This document shows positions 1 through 8,907 of a DNA stretch of 64,000 nucleotides, piece after piece. The stretch covers positions 1-64,000 of the forward strand of contig JAHUUK010000004.1 of the NCBI GenBank assembly GCA_019218375.1, in the 5' to 3' direction. Source of the DNA: Dermabacteraceae bacterium TAE3-ERU5. GTDB lineage: Bacteria > Actinomycetota > Actinomycetes > Actinomycetales > Dermabacteraceae. The first letter of the stretch is position 1. Each line of letters begins with the position of its first letter. The notes under the pieces were generated by a model that saw nothing but the letters and a program-made list of their open reading frames with translations, was not told where the DNA came from and made no database searches. Position numbers and translations under genes: made by a program.

Positions 1-174
1 GTTGCCTACTGGCATCGCGGTTACGCCTTCCCCGGCGCACCCTGGCGCGGCTGTTTGGGCTATTCGGGTGAGCAGGGCTCGCACGGTTGCGTGAATCTGC
101 CGGTTTCCGAAGCCAAGTGGATTTACGACTGGGCACCCATCGGCACCCCGGTGGTTTCCCACGCGGGACGCTAA
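1..174 (+). CDS. L,D-transpeptidase (YkuD domain), C-terminal fragment
   Basis: The window opens inside this gene; 57 residues and the stop remain. They contain the catalytic SHGCVNLP motif of YkuD-type L,D-transpeptidases, whose Cys attacks the peptidoglycan tetrapeptide to make 3-3 crosslinks, followed by the usual W-I-Y-D-W-A-P-I-G-T-P-V ending. Family members are exported and act in the cell wall; the signal sequence and any repeat or Ig-like domains lie outside the window. A strong hairpin follows 31 bases later. The family call is secure from the active-site motif, but the subclass cannot be judged. Confidence 0.88.
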   Translation, partial: VAYWHRGYAFPGAPWRGCLGYSGEQGSHGCVNLPVSEAKWIYDWAPIGTPVVSHAGR

Positions 175-204
175 AGCGTAAGGCCTTAAAACCGCTACGC
201 ACAT

Positions 205-248
205 AAAGCAGTGGCCCGGCCCCCATGCGGGGGCCGGGCCACTGCTTT
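205..248. terminator. Bidirectional rho-independent terminator
   Basis: A near-perfect GC-rich hairpin (stem about 20 bp, ATGC loop) is flanked by AAA on the left and TTT on the right. It therefore serves both the rightward L,D-transpeptidase gene and the leftward aspS gene, which converge here. Confidence 0.85.
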
Positions 249-258
249 TAGCTTGCCG

Positions 259-2055
259 CTACTTCTTTTCGGCCTGCTTACCTTCCGCCTTCTTGGCGTC
301 GGTATCGGGCCTGAAGTCCACTCCGGCTTCCTTACGCTGCGCGGCCGTGATCGGCGCGGGCGCGGCGGTCAGCGGGTCGTAGCCGCCGCCCGACTTCGGG
401 AAGGCGATTACCTCGCGGATCGAGTCGGCGTGGGCCAGCAGGGAAACGATACGGTCCCAGCCGAAGGCGATGCCGCCGTGCGGCGGGGCGCCGAACTGGA
501 ACGCATCGAGCAGGAAGCCGAACTTCTCCTGTGCGTCCTCTTCGCTGATCCCCATCACCTTGAATACGCGCTCCTGCACGTCGCGCTGGTGGATACGGAT
601 GGATCCGCCGCCGATCTCGTTGCCGTTGCAGACGATGTCATAGGCGTAAGCCAGGGCGTTGCCCGGATCGGATTCGAAGTTTTCCAGCCATTCCGGCTTC
701 GGGGAGGTGAAGGCGTGGTGCACAGCGGTCCATGCGCCCTCGCCCACGGCCACGTCCCCGGCGGCCACCGCGTCACCGGCAGGCTCGAACATGGGGGCGT
801 CCACAACCCACACGAACGCCCAGGCGTCCTCGTCGATCAGGCCCAGGCGGGAGGCGATCTCGTTACGGGCCGCGCCCAGCAGGGCGCGGGAGGCCTTGAC
901 CTCGCCCGCGGCGAAGAACACGCAGTCTCCGGGCTTCGCGCCGGTGGCCTCGGCCAGGCCCGCGCGTTCCTCTTCGGAAAGGTTCTTCGCGACGGGGCCG
1001 CCGACGGTGCCGTCCTCCTGGAACAGCACGTAGGCCAGGCCCTTCGCGCCGCGCTGCTTGGCCCATTCCTGCCAGCCGTCGAGAGTACGGCGCGGCTGGG
1101 AGGCACCACCGGCCATGACCACGGCGCCCACATAGGGTGCCTGGAACACGCGGAACGGGGTGTTCTTGAAGTAATCGGTCATTTCGACTAGTTCCAGATC
1201 GAAACGCAGATCCGGCTTGTCGGAACCGTAGCGGCGCATCGCTTCCGCGTAGGTCATGCGCGGGATCGGCAGGCTGACCTCGTAGCCAGCGGTCTGCCAA
1301 ACGGCGGCCAGCACCTTTTCGGCCAGGGAGATGACGTCTTCCTGGTCCACGAACGCCATCTCGATGTCGAGCTGGGTGAATTCGGGCTGGCGGTCCGCGC
1401 GGAAGTCCTCATCGCGGTAGCAGCGGGCCAGCTGGAAGTACTTTTCTACGCCCGCCACCATGAGCAGCTGCTTAAACAGCTGCGGCGACTGCGGCAGCGC
1501 GTACCAGGAACCGGGGGCCAGGCGCGCGGGCACAAGGAAGTCGCGGGCACCCTCGGGGGTGGAACGGGTCAGGGTCGGGGTCTCTACCTCGGTGAAGCCG
1601 TCGCCCACCAGCACGTTGCGGGCGGCCTGGCTGACCGCGGAACGTAGGCGCAGCGCCTTCGCGGGTGCGCTGCGGCGCAGGTCCAGGTAGCGGTAGCGCA
1701 GGCGCACTTCGTCGCCTACCTCGGTGTGGTCGTCCAGCTGGAACGGCAGCGGTGCCGACGGGTTGAGCACCTTTACCTCGCTCGCGATGACCTCGATGTC
1801 GCCGGTGGCGAGGGCCGGGTTTTCGTTACCTTCCGGGCGCTGTTCGACCTTGCCGACGACCTGGAGCACGTATTCGTTACGCAGGTGGGTGGCCTCGTCT
1901 TCTCGCACCACGATCTGGGCAACCCCGGATTCGTCGCGCAGATCGAGGAAGGTCACACCGCCGTGGTCGCGGCGGCGGCCGATCCAGCCTGCCAGGGTGA
2001 CGGTCTGTCCGATGTGTGCGGGGCGCAGCTCGCCCGCGTGGTGTGTGCGCAGCAC
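259..2055 (-). CDS. aspS: Aspartyl-tRNA synthetase, probably non-discriminating (Asp/Asn)
   Basis: 598 aa, full length for bacterial AspRS. It charges tRNA-Asp and, in the non-discriminating form, tRNA-Asn. Order of parts: OB-fold anticodon-binding domain (about 1-105), class II catalytic core with motif 2 ([13 protein letters not shown]), the bacterial GAD insertion, and motif 3 (GIAFGWDRI). The anticodon domain reads RRRDHGG with His at residue 31, the residue typical of non-discriminating enzymes; discriminating E. coli-type enzymes have Leu in this loop. The Lys/Glu-rich tail is normal variation. The start is GTG, preceded by AAAGGAC. GatCAB, which would complete Asn-tRNA synthesis, is encoded at about 35-38 kb. 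Confidence 0.95.
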   Translation of the reverse strand: MLRTHHAGELRPAHIGQTVTLAGWIGRRRDHGGVTFLDLRDESGVAQIVVREDEATHLRNEYVLQVVGKVEQRPEGNENPALATGDIEVIASEVKVLNPSAPLPFQLDDHTEVGDEVRLRYRYLDLRRSAPAKALRLRSAVSQAARNVLVGDGFTEVETPTLTRSTPEGARDFLVPARLAPGSWYALPQSPQLFKQLLMVAGVEKYFQLARCYRDEDFRADRQPEFTQLDIEMAFVDQEDVISLAEKVLAAVWQTAGYEVSLPIPRMTYAEAMRRYGSDKPDLRFDLELVEMTDYFKNTPFRVFQAPYVGAVVMAGGASQPRRTLDGWQEWAKQRGAKGLAYVLFQEDGTVGGPVAKNLSEEERAGLAEATGAKPGDCVFFAAGEVKASRALLGAARNEIASRLGLIDEDAWAFVWVVDAPMFEPAGDAVAAGDVAVGEGAWTAVHHAFTSPKPEWLENFESDPGNALAYAYDIVCNGNEIGGGSIRIHQRDVQERVFKVMGISEEDAQEKFGFLLDAFQFGAPPHGGIAFGWDRIVSLLAHADSIREVIAFPKSGGGYDPLTAAPAPITAAQRKEAGVDFRPDTDAKKAEGKQAEKK

Positions 2056-2092
2056 AGCACGTCCTTTATCTAGTCGGTTGGCTATCGCCCCT

Positions 2093-2098
2093 ATCCTA
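2093..2098 (-). promoter_or_regulatory. Possible -10 element for aspS
   Basis: On the minus strand TAGGAT fits the actinobacterial TANNAT -10 and would give a leader of about 30 bases before the GTG of aspS. No convincing -35 was seen, so this is tentative. Confidence 0.3.
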
Positions 2099-2220
2099 CT
2101 CGTGTCCGCAACGGTGATACACCTCGCGGGCGTCTTCCCGTTTCGCGCCGCCTTTTCCCCGTAGACTGGGGTTTCCAGACCGCCCCCGTGGCGTTCCCCA
2201 AAGAAAGGGACTTTTCCCGC

Positions 2221-3990
2221 ATGAATTCCTCCGCGAACGGCGCCTTAGAAGAAAAGATTGGGCGCCCGAGCGAGTCCGAGCTTACTTTCGCCGAACTAGA
2301 CCTCCCCGCCCACCTGGTGCAGGCGGTTTCGGCCCTTGGCTTTACCTCTCCCTCGCCCATCCAGGCCCGCGCTATCCCCGTCCTCCTTTCCGGACGTGAC
2401 CTGATCGGCGTGGCCCAGACCGGCACCGGCAAGACCGCCGCCTTCGGGCTGCCCCTGCTGGCGAACATCAATCCGAACGACCGCGCCACGCAGGCTCTCG
2501 TGCTGGCCCCGACCCGTGAGCTCGCGCTCCAGGTTGCAGGCGCCCTAGAGACTTTCGCCTCCGAGATGCCGAATGTGCGCGTCACCGCCCTCTACGGCGG
2601 CGCTCCCTACATGCCCCAGGAGAAGGCGCTTTCGCGCGGCTCCCAGGTGGTTGTGGGCACCCCCGGCCGCGTCATCGACCACCTCAAGCGCGGCAACCTG
2701 CGCCTAGAGGACCTCTCTTACATGGTGCTCGATGAGGCCGACGAGATGCTGCGTATGGGCTTTGCCGAAGACGTAGACGAAATCCTCTCGTTCTCCCCCA
2801 GCCAGAAGCAGGTCGCCCTGTTCTCGGCCACCATGCCGCCCGCCATTCAGCGTGTTGCGGCGGAGCACATGACCAATCCGGAATCCATCGCGGTGGCGCG
2901 CCAGTCCACCACGGTTGAATCCGTGACGCAGGAATACGCCGTGGTGCCGTTCAGGCACAAGGTCGGCGCGCTTTCCCGCGTGCTCGCCACCTCCGATACC
3001 GACGCCGCTATCGTCTTCGTGCGCACCCGCGCCGCGGCGGAAGAGGTCGGCGCCGCCCTGGTTGAGCGTGGCATTATTGCCGCCACCATCTCGGGCGATG
3101 TAGCGCAGAAGGATCGCGAAAGGATCGTGGCGCGCCTGCGCGACGGTTCGCTCGACGTGCTGGTGGCGACCGACGTCGCCGCCCGTGGCCTCGACGTGGA
3201 ACGCATCGGCCTGGTCGTTAACTTCGACGTACCGGGAGAGCCGGAAGCGTACGTGCACCGCATCGGCCGCACCGGTCGCGCGGGCCGCACCGGCCGCGCG
3301 CTCACCTTCCTGACCCCGCACGAGCGCGGCAAGCTGCGCGCGATCGAGCGCACCACCAGGCAGAAGCTGGTTGAGGTAGAGATCCCCTCCCCCGCCGACG
3401 TTTCCCGCATGAAGACCCGCAACCTGCTGCGTTCCATTCCGGCCCGCATCGAAAAGGGCCGTCTGGGCATGTACCGGGAACTGGTCAGCGAACTACTGGC
3501 CGACGGCGCAGACCCGACAGAACTGGCCGCCGCGCTGTGCGCCATCGCCGTGGGCGATAACGGCCCTCAGCCGCGCGATGCCGAGGAAGAGTTCACCGGC
3601 GCCAGCCTGAAGGGCGATGACCGTGGCGGACGCGGCAACGACCGTGGCGGCAACGATAGGGAACGCCGCCGCAACGTGCGCCCCTCCTCGAAGGGCTTCA
3701 CCACCTATAAGGTTTCCGTCGGTCATTCGCACGGCGCCAAGCCGCCGGCCATCGTCGGCGCTATCACCGGCGAGGCTGGCCTGCACGGCAAGGACATCGG
3801 CAAGATCGATATCTTCGGCAACTTCAGCCTGGTCGAGATCCAGGGCGAACTTTCGCCCGCCGCCATCGAAAAAATTTCCAAGGCGCGTATCGGCGGTCGC
3901 ATGCTGCGTATCGCGAAAGATACCGGCCCTAAGCCCCGTACCGAGCCGAAGAAGGACTTTTCCCGTCGGCGCAAGAACGATCGCTACTGA
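2221..3990 (+). CDS. DEAD-box ATP-dependent RNA helicase with DbpA-type RNA-binding domain
   Basis: 589 aa from ATG 2221, chosen because AAAGGGA lies 10 bases upstream; an upstream GTG at 2188 has no such site. It unwinds structured RNA, with roles known for CsdA/DeaD in ribosome assembly and mRNA turnover. Helicase motifs appear in order: Q motif ([11 protein letters not shown]), [25 protein letters not shown] and [13 protein letters not shown]. An RGG-like linker ([19 protein letters not shown]) is followed by a C-terminal DbpA/CsdA RNA-binding fold ending RIGGRMLRI and a basic tail. It is a stand-alone gene converging on trx. DeaD/CsdA is the nearest name, but paralogs share this architecture. 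Confidence 0.93.
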   Translation: MNSSANGALEEKIGRPSESELTFAELDLPAHLVQAVSALGFTSPSPIQARAIPVLLSGRDLIGVAQTGTGKTAAFGLPLLANINPNDRATQALVLAPTRELALQVAGALETFASEMPNVRVTALYGGAPYMPQEKALSRGSQVVVGTPGRVIDHLKRGNLRLEDLSYMVLDEADEMLRMGFAEDVDEILSFSPSQKQVALFSATMPPAIQRVAAEHMTNPESIAVARQSTTVESVTQEYAVVPFRHKVGALSRVLATSDTDAAIVFVRTRAAAEEVGAALVERGIIAATISGDVAQKDRERIVARLRDGSLDVLVATDVAARGLDVERIGLVVNFDVPGEPEAYVHRIGRTGRAGRTGRALTFLTPHERGKLRAIERTTRQKLVEVEIPSPADVSRMKTRNLLRSIPARIEKGRLGMYRELVSELLADGADPTELAAALCAIAVGDNGPQPRDAEEEFTGASLKGDDRGGRGNDRGGNDRERRRNVRPSSKGFTTYKVSVGHSHGAKPPAIVGAITGEAGLHGKDIGKIDIFGNFSLVEIQGELSPAAIEKISKARIGGRMLRIAKDTGPKPRTEPKKDFSRRRKNDRY

Positions 3991-4018
3991 TCGCCACGCT
4001 TAATCTGACGGCATAGCG

Positions 4019-4058
4019 AAAGGGCCGCCCCACCGAAGATTCGGTGGGGCGGCCCTTT
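4019..4058. terminator. Bidirectional terminator between helicase and thioredoxin genes
   Basis: A perfect 16-bp stem with an AGAT loop carries A residues on the left and TTT on the right, positioned between convergent genes. Confidence 0.85.
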
Positions 4059-4098
4059 GCTTACGGGCGGCTACTGCGCCCGCCAGCGTTACGCGTTA

Positions 4099-4461
4099 TC
4101 AGCCGTTGTTTTCGGCTACGCGGGCACGCACCTCGTCCATGTCGAGGCCCTTGATCTGGGTGATCAGATCTTCCAGATCGGCCTCGCGCAGAGCACCGGG
4201 CTGCCCGAATACGGGCACGCCGTCACGGTAGGCAGCGATCATCGGGATCGAGGTGATGCCGTACTGCATCGACAGTTCCTGCTGATCCTCGGTGTCAACC
4301 TTCGCGAAGGTGACGTCGGTGTGCTTTTCGGAAGCCTTTTCGAACACGGGGGCGAACCGCTGGCAGGGGCCGCACCAGCCGGCCCAGAAGTCGATCAGCA
4401 CGATGCCGTCCTTCTGGGTCAGTTCGTCGTGGTTTTCCTTGGTCATTTCGACAGTGGCCAT
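4099..4461 (-). CDS. Thioredoxin
   Basis: 120 aa single-domain thioredoxin with the canonical WCGPC active site (Cys30, Cys33) and the cis-Pro segment TSIPM. It reduces protein disulfides in the cytoplasm, normally recharged by thioredoxin reductase, which is not in this window. Start ATG 4461 overlaps the hisS stop by one base (TAATG), indicating translational coupling; longer in-frame extensions run back into hisS and have unthioredoxin-like Arg-rich sequence. Being cotranscribed behind hisS is unusual, since many thioredoxins are paired with trxB. The last 10-15 residues extend slightly beyond the fold. Confidence 0.95.
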   Translation of the reverse strand: MATVEMTKENHDELTQKDGIVLIDFWAGWCGPCQRFAPVFEKASEKHTDVTFAKVDTEDQQELSMQYGITSIPMIAAYRDGVPVFGQPGALREADLEDLITQIKGLDMDEVRARVAENNG

Positions 4462-5825
4462 TACTGGTCGCCTTTCTGCGGCTGGTCGTCGTCGCGCACG
4501 ATGCGTACGCGCAGGTCCTGCATGGGAGGTTCCCATGTTTCCGCATCGATAGCATACTGCTCACCGGTGCGAATATCTTTCACTTCGTGCTGGCCAGAGT
4601 CCGTATCAGTGAACAGAACGAAGGGAATTCCCCGCCTGTCAGCGTAACGGATCTGCTTGCCAAACTTCGCCGCGCTGGGGGCAACTTCGGTGGCAATTCC
4701 CCGTTTACGCAGGGAAGTTGCCACTGAGGTGGAGGCGTCGCGGTTGTCTTCGTCGGTCACGGCCACGAGCACGCAGGTGGGCACCTCGCGCGTGGCGCGC
4801 GCCATGTTCGCCGATAGCAGACGTGACACGAGGCGGGACAAACCGATGGATAGACCGACGCCCGGATAGGTGCGCTTGCCGTCCGAAGCGAGGGTGTCGT
4901 AGCGACCGCCGGAACAGATGGAACCGAGGTTTTCGTGCCCGTGCACAAAGGTTTCGTAGACGGTCGCGGTGTAGTAGTCGAGGCCGCGCGCGATCGAAAG
5001 GTCGGCCACGCAGGTGCCGGGGGCCTGGGTATTAACCCCGGTGACTACGTTCGCGAGGGCGGTCAGGCCCTCCTCCAGCTCCGGGCTGGTGACGCCGAGC
5101 GCGCGCACCTGCGCCACGAACGAATCATCCGGGGTGCAGATGGCGGCGAAGTCGAGGCAGGCCTGCGCCTGTTTTTCATCGGCCCCGGCCTCCTTGCCGA
5201 GCAGTTCCTTGACTGCCTCCGGGCCGATCTTGCGCAGCTTATCCAGGCAGCGCAGCACGGCAGGCACGTCGGACAGCCCCAGCGCCTCAAAGAAGCTCTG
5301 GGAAAGCTTGCGGTTGTTGATGTGGATGGTGAATCCGGGTAGCGGCAGCCGGGAGAGGATGTCGGCCATCACCAGGGCCACCTCGGTCTCGACGTGCGCG
5401 GGCAGGGTGTCCAGACCCACCACGTCCAGATCGGCCTGGTAGAACTCGCGGAAGCGGCCGTCCTGGGGGCGTTCCCCGCGCCAGACCTTCTGGATCTGGA
5501 AGCGGCGCAGAGGGAAGGCCAGCTTGCCCTGGTTTTCGAGCACGTAACGGGCCAGCGGCACGGTCAGGTCGAAGTGCAGGCCCAGCTGCTTATCGGGGTT
5601 TACGTCCTCCCCCTCTTCTGCGTGCAGGCGGCGCAGCACGTAAACCTCTTTGTCGATCTCTCCCTTGCGCAGCAGCTGCGAAAGCGGCTCCACGGCGCGG
5701 GTTTCGATACCGACGAAGCCGTGCAGCTGCGCAACCTCGCGGAAGGTGTCAATTACGTGCTGTTCCACCATGCGCTGCGCGGGCAGCCATTCGGGGAATC
5801 CCGACAGTGGGGCGATCTTCGCCAA
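4461..5825 (-). CDS. hisS: Histidyl-tRNA synthetase
   Basis: 454 aa class II synthetase charging tRNA-His. Visible signatures include motif 2 (FRRFQIQKVWRGERPQDGRFREFYQADLD, abbreviated to key residues R-x-E-x-P..GRFREF), the histidine-A motif region (ARGLDYYTATVYETF), a glycine-rich motif 3 (YPGVGLSIGLSRL) and a C-terminal anticodon-binding domain from about residue 345. The start is TTG, supported by AAGGAG six bases upstream. The neighbour order MBL-hydrolase - hisS on the same strand matches that of Mycobacterium, and thioredoxin follows with a one-base overlap. Confidence 0.96.
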   Translation of the reverse strand: MAKIAPLSGFPEWLPAQRMVEQHVIDTFREVAQLHGFVGIETRAVEPLSQLLRKGEIDKEVYVLRRLHAEEGEDVNPDKQLGLHFDLTVPLARYVLENQGKLAFPLRRFQIQKVWRGERPQDGRFREFYQADLDVVGLDTLPAHVETEVALVMADILSRLPLPGFTIHINNRKLSQSFFEALGLSDVPAVLRCLDKLRKIGPEAVKELLGKEAGADEKQAQACLDFAAICTPDDSFVAQVRALGVTSPELEEGLTALANVVTGVNTQAPGTCVADLSIARGLDYYTATVYETFVHGHENLGSICSGGRYDTLASDGKRTYPGVGLSIGLSRLVSRLLSANMARATREVPTCVLVAVTDEDNRDASTSVATSLRKRGIATEVAPSAAKFGKQIRYADRRGIPFVLFTDTDSGQHEVKDIRTGEQYAIDAETWEPPMQDLRVRIVRDDDQPQKGDQ

Positions 5826-5856
5826 CGGTGTCTCCTTAGAGTGATTTAGCGCTGCC

Positions 5857-6558
5857 CTAGGCCAGGGCCGCGCGAAGGTAGGGGTTGCTCTGGCGCTCGG
5901 CGCCGACGGTGGTGAGGGGGCCGTGCCCCGGCAGGACGGTTAGGTTGATCGGCATTTCCGCAAACACCGTGAGGCTTTCCTGCATCGTTTCCTGGTTGCC
6001 TCCGAGCAGGTCGGTGCGGCCGACGGAACCGGCAAAGAGGACGTCCCCGGTAAACAGCACCGCCGGTACGCTAACGCTGGTTTCGCCGCTGAAGCAGACA
6101 GCGAAGTCGCACAGCCACAGGGTCGAACCTTCCGTGTGCCCGGGGGCCGAAATCGCCCTGATTTCGTATTCGCCGAGCCTCACCACGTCGCCGTCAGTGA
6201 CGCGTTCGATGCGCGAGGGGCGCTGCCAGCCGTGGCGCAGCCACTGCTGCTGGATCGGCGCGATGAACGCCATCGGCAGCTGCTTGCTGGGTTCTTCCAG
6301 TCGGTATTCATCCCCCGCACCGATGTAGACGGGAACGTCGCTCGTGGGGGCCAGACGGCTGACGTCGGCCACATGATCTAGGTGACCGTGGGTGAGCAGG
6401 ATCCCGGTCAGGGTAGCTTCGTTCTCCCGCAGGAACTCTTTTACCCGGTCTGCTACATCCAGCCCCGGATCGACCACGAGAGCCTGCTTGCTTTCTTCGT
6501 CCAGCAGGATCGTGCAGTTCGCCGCGAAGAGCGGGGACGTTAAAAGGTGTGCACGCAT
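5857..6558 (-). CDS. Metallo-beta-lactamase-fold hydrolase, glyoxalase II-like
   Basis: 233 aa. Metal-binding signatures are complete: THGHLDHV (HxHxDH), SAPGHTEGS, FTGDVLF and LPGHGPLTT. The compact form resembles the YcbL/glyoxalase II group, which hydrolyses thioesters such as S-lactoyl conjugates; the true substrate in an actinobacterium lacking glutathione is unknown. The protein is cytoplasmic, with no signal peptide. It lies 31 bases upstream of hisS on the same strand and is probably its cotranscribed partner, an association conserved in Actinobacteria (Rv2581c-hisS in M. tuberculosis). Confidence 0.9.
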   Translation of the reverse strand: MRAHLLTSPLFAANCTILLDEESKQALVVDPGLDVADRVKEFLRENEATLTGILLTHGHLDHVADVSRLAPTSDVPVYIGAGDEYRLEEPSKQLPMAFIAPIQQQWLRHGWQRPSRIERVTDGDVVRLGEYEIRAISAPGHTEGSTLWLCDFAVCFSGETSVSVPAVLFTGDVLFAGSVGRTDLLGGNQETMQESLTVFAEMPINLTVLPGHGPLTTVGAERQSNPYLRAALA

Positions 6559-6591
6559 ACACCCAGCCTAGCGCCCTCTAATCCTCCTGAG

Positions 6592-6621
6592 TTAGTACCC
6601 GGCGGCGAGGCACGGTACAGT
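6592..6621 (+). promoter_or_regulatory. Possible promoter of the DUF349 gene
   Basis: TTAGTA (6592-6597), an 18-base spacer and TACAGT (6616-6621) on the plus strand resemble a housekeeping sigma promoter about 100 bases upstream of the GTG at 6726. Small inverted repeats lie between them. This is a weak prediction. Confidence 0.3.
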
Positions 6622-6725
6622 GATAAGGGGCATATTTTGCCCTGACACGAAATGTTACGTAGAGGTACGTCGCTTTGGCGGCGGTGAACCGCTTTCTAAG
6701 CGGTAGAACAATAAGGAGTGTTGGC

Positions 6726-8099
6726 GTGAGCGATCAGCCTGACAAGACGAGCTCCCCCCGTCCCGCAGTTCCGTCGCCCGCCGCGCTGGCTGGCCGCGCC
6801 CCGCAGGCTCCGCTGGTGCCGGTGGCGCCGCCCGTGGTGCAGTACGACGAGGAAGCTGCGAAGGCAGCGATGGCGTTCGGGAACGTGGCCGAGGACGGCA
6901 CCGTGACCGTGCAGGACGGCACCCAGGTGCGCACCATCGGCCAGGCAGAACCGGGCAGCGAAAGCGAGAAAGCGCTCCTGCCGTTCGCACACGCCTACCT
7001 CGACATCGTGGCGTTCCTGGACCTTCTGGAGCAGAAGCTGCAGGTGCCTAACCTGACCCAGCTTGAGCTGAACCGGCTGCTGGAGCAGCTGAAGAAGAAC
7101 CTGAAGGAACCGAAGGCAGTCGGCGACATTCCGGCCCTGCGCCAGCGCGGCGCGGCCCTGCGCGAGACGGCCAAGGCCGCTATCGCCGCCCTGGACGCCG
7201 AGCGGGCAAAGCTGCGCGAAGCCGCCAAGGCGCGCCGCGAAGAGTTCGTTTCCGAAATCGAAAAGATGGTTTCGACCCCGCCGGAGCGCATGCAGTGGCG
7301 CACCGCTGGCGAAAAGATGCGTTCGATGGTTTCCGACTGGCAGGCCATGCAGAAGGCCGAACCGATCGATCGCGCCAGTGAGGACTCGCTCTGGAAGCGT
7401 CTTTCCGCTGCCCGCAGCGAATTCGACCGCGCCCGCCGCAGCCACTTTGCCCAGCTCGATCAGCAGCACGCCGAGGCAAAGCGCGTGAAGGAAGCCCTGA
7501 TCGCCCGCGCCGAGGAAATGAAGGACTCCACCGACTGGGGCCCGACGGTACGGGCTTTCCGTGCGCTGATGGACGATTGGCGCAACGCTCCCCGCGCGCA
7601 GCGCAAGACCGACGATCAGCTCTGGAAGCGTTTCAAGGCCGCGCAGGACGAATTCTTCGCCGCCCGTAACGCCGACCTGCAGGCTTCCGAGGCCGAGCAG
7701 AAGGAGAACCTGACCGCGAAGCTGGCGCTGCTGGACGAGGCCGAGAAGATCGTCCCGGTTGAGGACATCGAGGCCGCCAAGAAGTCTCTGCGCGCGGTGC
7801 AGGATCGCTGGGAAGAGATCGGCAAGGTGCCCAGGGCCGATCTGCGCAGCGTCGAGGATCGTCTACGCGCAGTCGAGCGGGCGGTGAAGGACGCCGAGGA
7901 GCAGGAGTGGCGTCGGACCGACCCGCGCACCAAGGCGCGTGTAGAGGGTGCTTCTTCGCAGCTGCAGGCAGCCATCCAGTCCTACCAGGACGAGCTGGAC
8001 AAGGCACGCGAATCGGGCGATCCCGCACGCATCAAGAAGGCCGAGGCCGCTCTGGAGGCGCGCAAGCAGTGGCTGGAGGCCATCGAAAAGCTGCGTTAA
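6726..8099 (+). CDS. DUF349-domain protein
   Basis: 457 aa from GTG 6726, which follows AAGGAG by eight bases. The N-terminal 60 residues are Pro/Ala-rich and disordered. The rest is helical and charged, with at least three DUF349-type repeats, each with a conserved Trp (DWQAMQK...LWKRLSAARSEFDRAR; DWRNAPR...LWKRFKAAQDEFFAAR; DRWEEIGKVPRADLRSVEDRLR), and a coiled-coil ending. DUF349 proteins are widespread in Actinobacteria and Bacteroidetes, but their biochemical role is not established. The gene is monocistronic and divergent from the hisS group, with a hairpin terminator downstream. Confidence 0.92.
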   Translation: MSDQPDKTSSPRPAVPSPAALAGRAPQAPLVPVAPPVVQYDEEAAKAAMAFGNVAEDGTVTVQDGTQVRTIGQAEPGSESEKALLPFAHAYLDIVAFLDLLEQKLQVPNLTQLELNRLLEQLKKNLKEPKAVGDIPALRQRGAALRETAKAAIAALDAERAKLREAAKARREEFVSEIEKMVSTPPERMQWRTAGEKMRSMVSDWQAMQKAEPIDRASEDSLWKRLSAARSEFDRARRSHFAQLDQQHAEAKRVKEALIARAEEMKDSTDWGPTVRAFRALMDDWRNAPRAQRKTDDQLWKRFKAAQDEFFAARNADLQASEAEQKENLTAKLALLDEAEKIVPVEDIEAAKKSLRAVQDRWEEIGKVPRADLRSVEDRLRAVERAVKDAEEQEWRRTDPRTKARVEGASSQLQAAIQSYQDELDKARESGDPARIKKAEAALEARKQWLEAIEKLR

Positions 8100-8164
8100 A
8101 ACCAGCACGGTTTTCCACAGCCCGGCGGGAGGGGTGTTTCCTCCCCCGCCTGGGCGACAGACTT

Positions 8165-8188
8165 GGGGCATGCAAAGCATGCCCCTTT
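8165..8188 (+). terminator. Perfect inverted repeat with T tract downstream of the DUF349 gene
   Basis: A perfect 9-bp stem (GGGGCATGC / GCATGCCCC) with an AAA loop is followed by TTTCTGTT. It fits a terminator for the DUF349 gene. It also overlaps the first possible ATG of the next gene and could instead be an operator. A second, imperfect GC hairpin lies just upstream at about 8121-8154. Confidence 0.6.
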
Positions 8189-8898
8189 CTGTTGCACCAA
8201 AACAATCCGTGCCCGGTTCCGCAGGGGGCTCAGGGACAAATACGCGGCCAAGCGCACGGCCAAGCACGCGGCGCAGGCGCTTCGCGCCCCAGCTTTCCGG
8301 CTTAGCGGGCGATATGGCGCAGCTGCTGGTGCATTTGCCGGATCCGATCGCGCGTCAGTCCTGGCTTCGTGACGGCCTGGTGCGAGAGTGCGTTGCCGAC
8401 TGGTATCTACCCGCGGGGGCGTGCCTGGGTGCGGCGGGTAGGGCCGCAGCATTGCAGGTGGCTTTGCCGGGTATCGACATGGCGGAGAGGGCAGTCGTGA
8501 CGGCAGAAAGCGCCGCCTGGGTGTATGCGGGCAGCGGCCCCGCGCCGCTCCCCCTGCAGGTCTCAGATCCGCAGCACCGTTATCGCAGCGTAGGCGCGTT
8601 GATAGTGCATCATTTCGCCGCGCCGGAACAGGTTCTGCTGGTGGGCGGGTACAGAATCAGCACGCCCGCACGCACGGCGCGGGAGTGTCTGCTGCGGGCT
8701 AGTAGCGCTTCGCAGTATCCGCTTGTGCAGCAGCAGGCGCGAGAGTGCGCATACCGCCTGTTTTTCACCGGTTTCGCCTCCCCCGCGGAGGCCGAGCGTG
8801 AGCTACGCGCAGCCTGCCGGGGCAGGCGGCTAACCAAAGCGCTACAGCTCTTGGGTGAAGTAACCGCCGAATTGCCGCGCTCTCACGTCACTATCTGA
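8170..8898 (+). CDS. Unknown protein, distantly AbiEi antitoxin-like
   Basis: 242 aa if read from ATG 8170. That ATG lies in a terminator-like repeat, so GTG or ATG codons further in (for example 8314, giving 194 aa) may be the real start. The first 45 residues are low complexity. The core has SAAWVYAG, then RYRSVGALIVHH, then GYRISTPARTARECL, and ends in a helical part. This spacing resembles AbiEi-type antitoxin/DUF proteins of actinobacteria (a 'SHxSAAxLWG' segment, then 'RxTTPARTAxD'). The N-terminal wing helix is unclear and no AbiEii nucleotidyltransferase toxin is adjacent. The assignment is by pattern only; the gene itself is supported by coding continuity. Confidence 0.55.
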   Translation: MQSMPLSVAPKQSVPGSAGGSGTNTRPSARPSTRRRRFAPQLSGLAGDMAQLLVHLPDPIARQSWLRDGLVRECVADWYLPAGACLGAAGRAAALQVALPGIDMAERAVVTAESAAWVYAGSGPAPLPLQVSDPQHRYRSVGALIVHHFAAPEQVLLVGGYRISTPARTARECLLRASSASQYPLVQQQARECAYRLFFTGFASPAEAERELRAACRGRRLTKALQLLGEVTAELPRSHVTI

Positions 8899-8907
8899 GT
8901 ACGCCGG

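Noticed and set aside
8170-8172. ATG 8170 as a certain start for the AbiEi-like gene
   Set aside because: It lies inside a perfect terminator-like repeat and lacks a good ribosome site; it is kept only as the outer limit.
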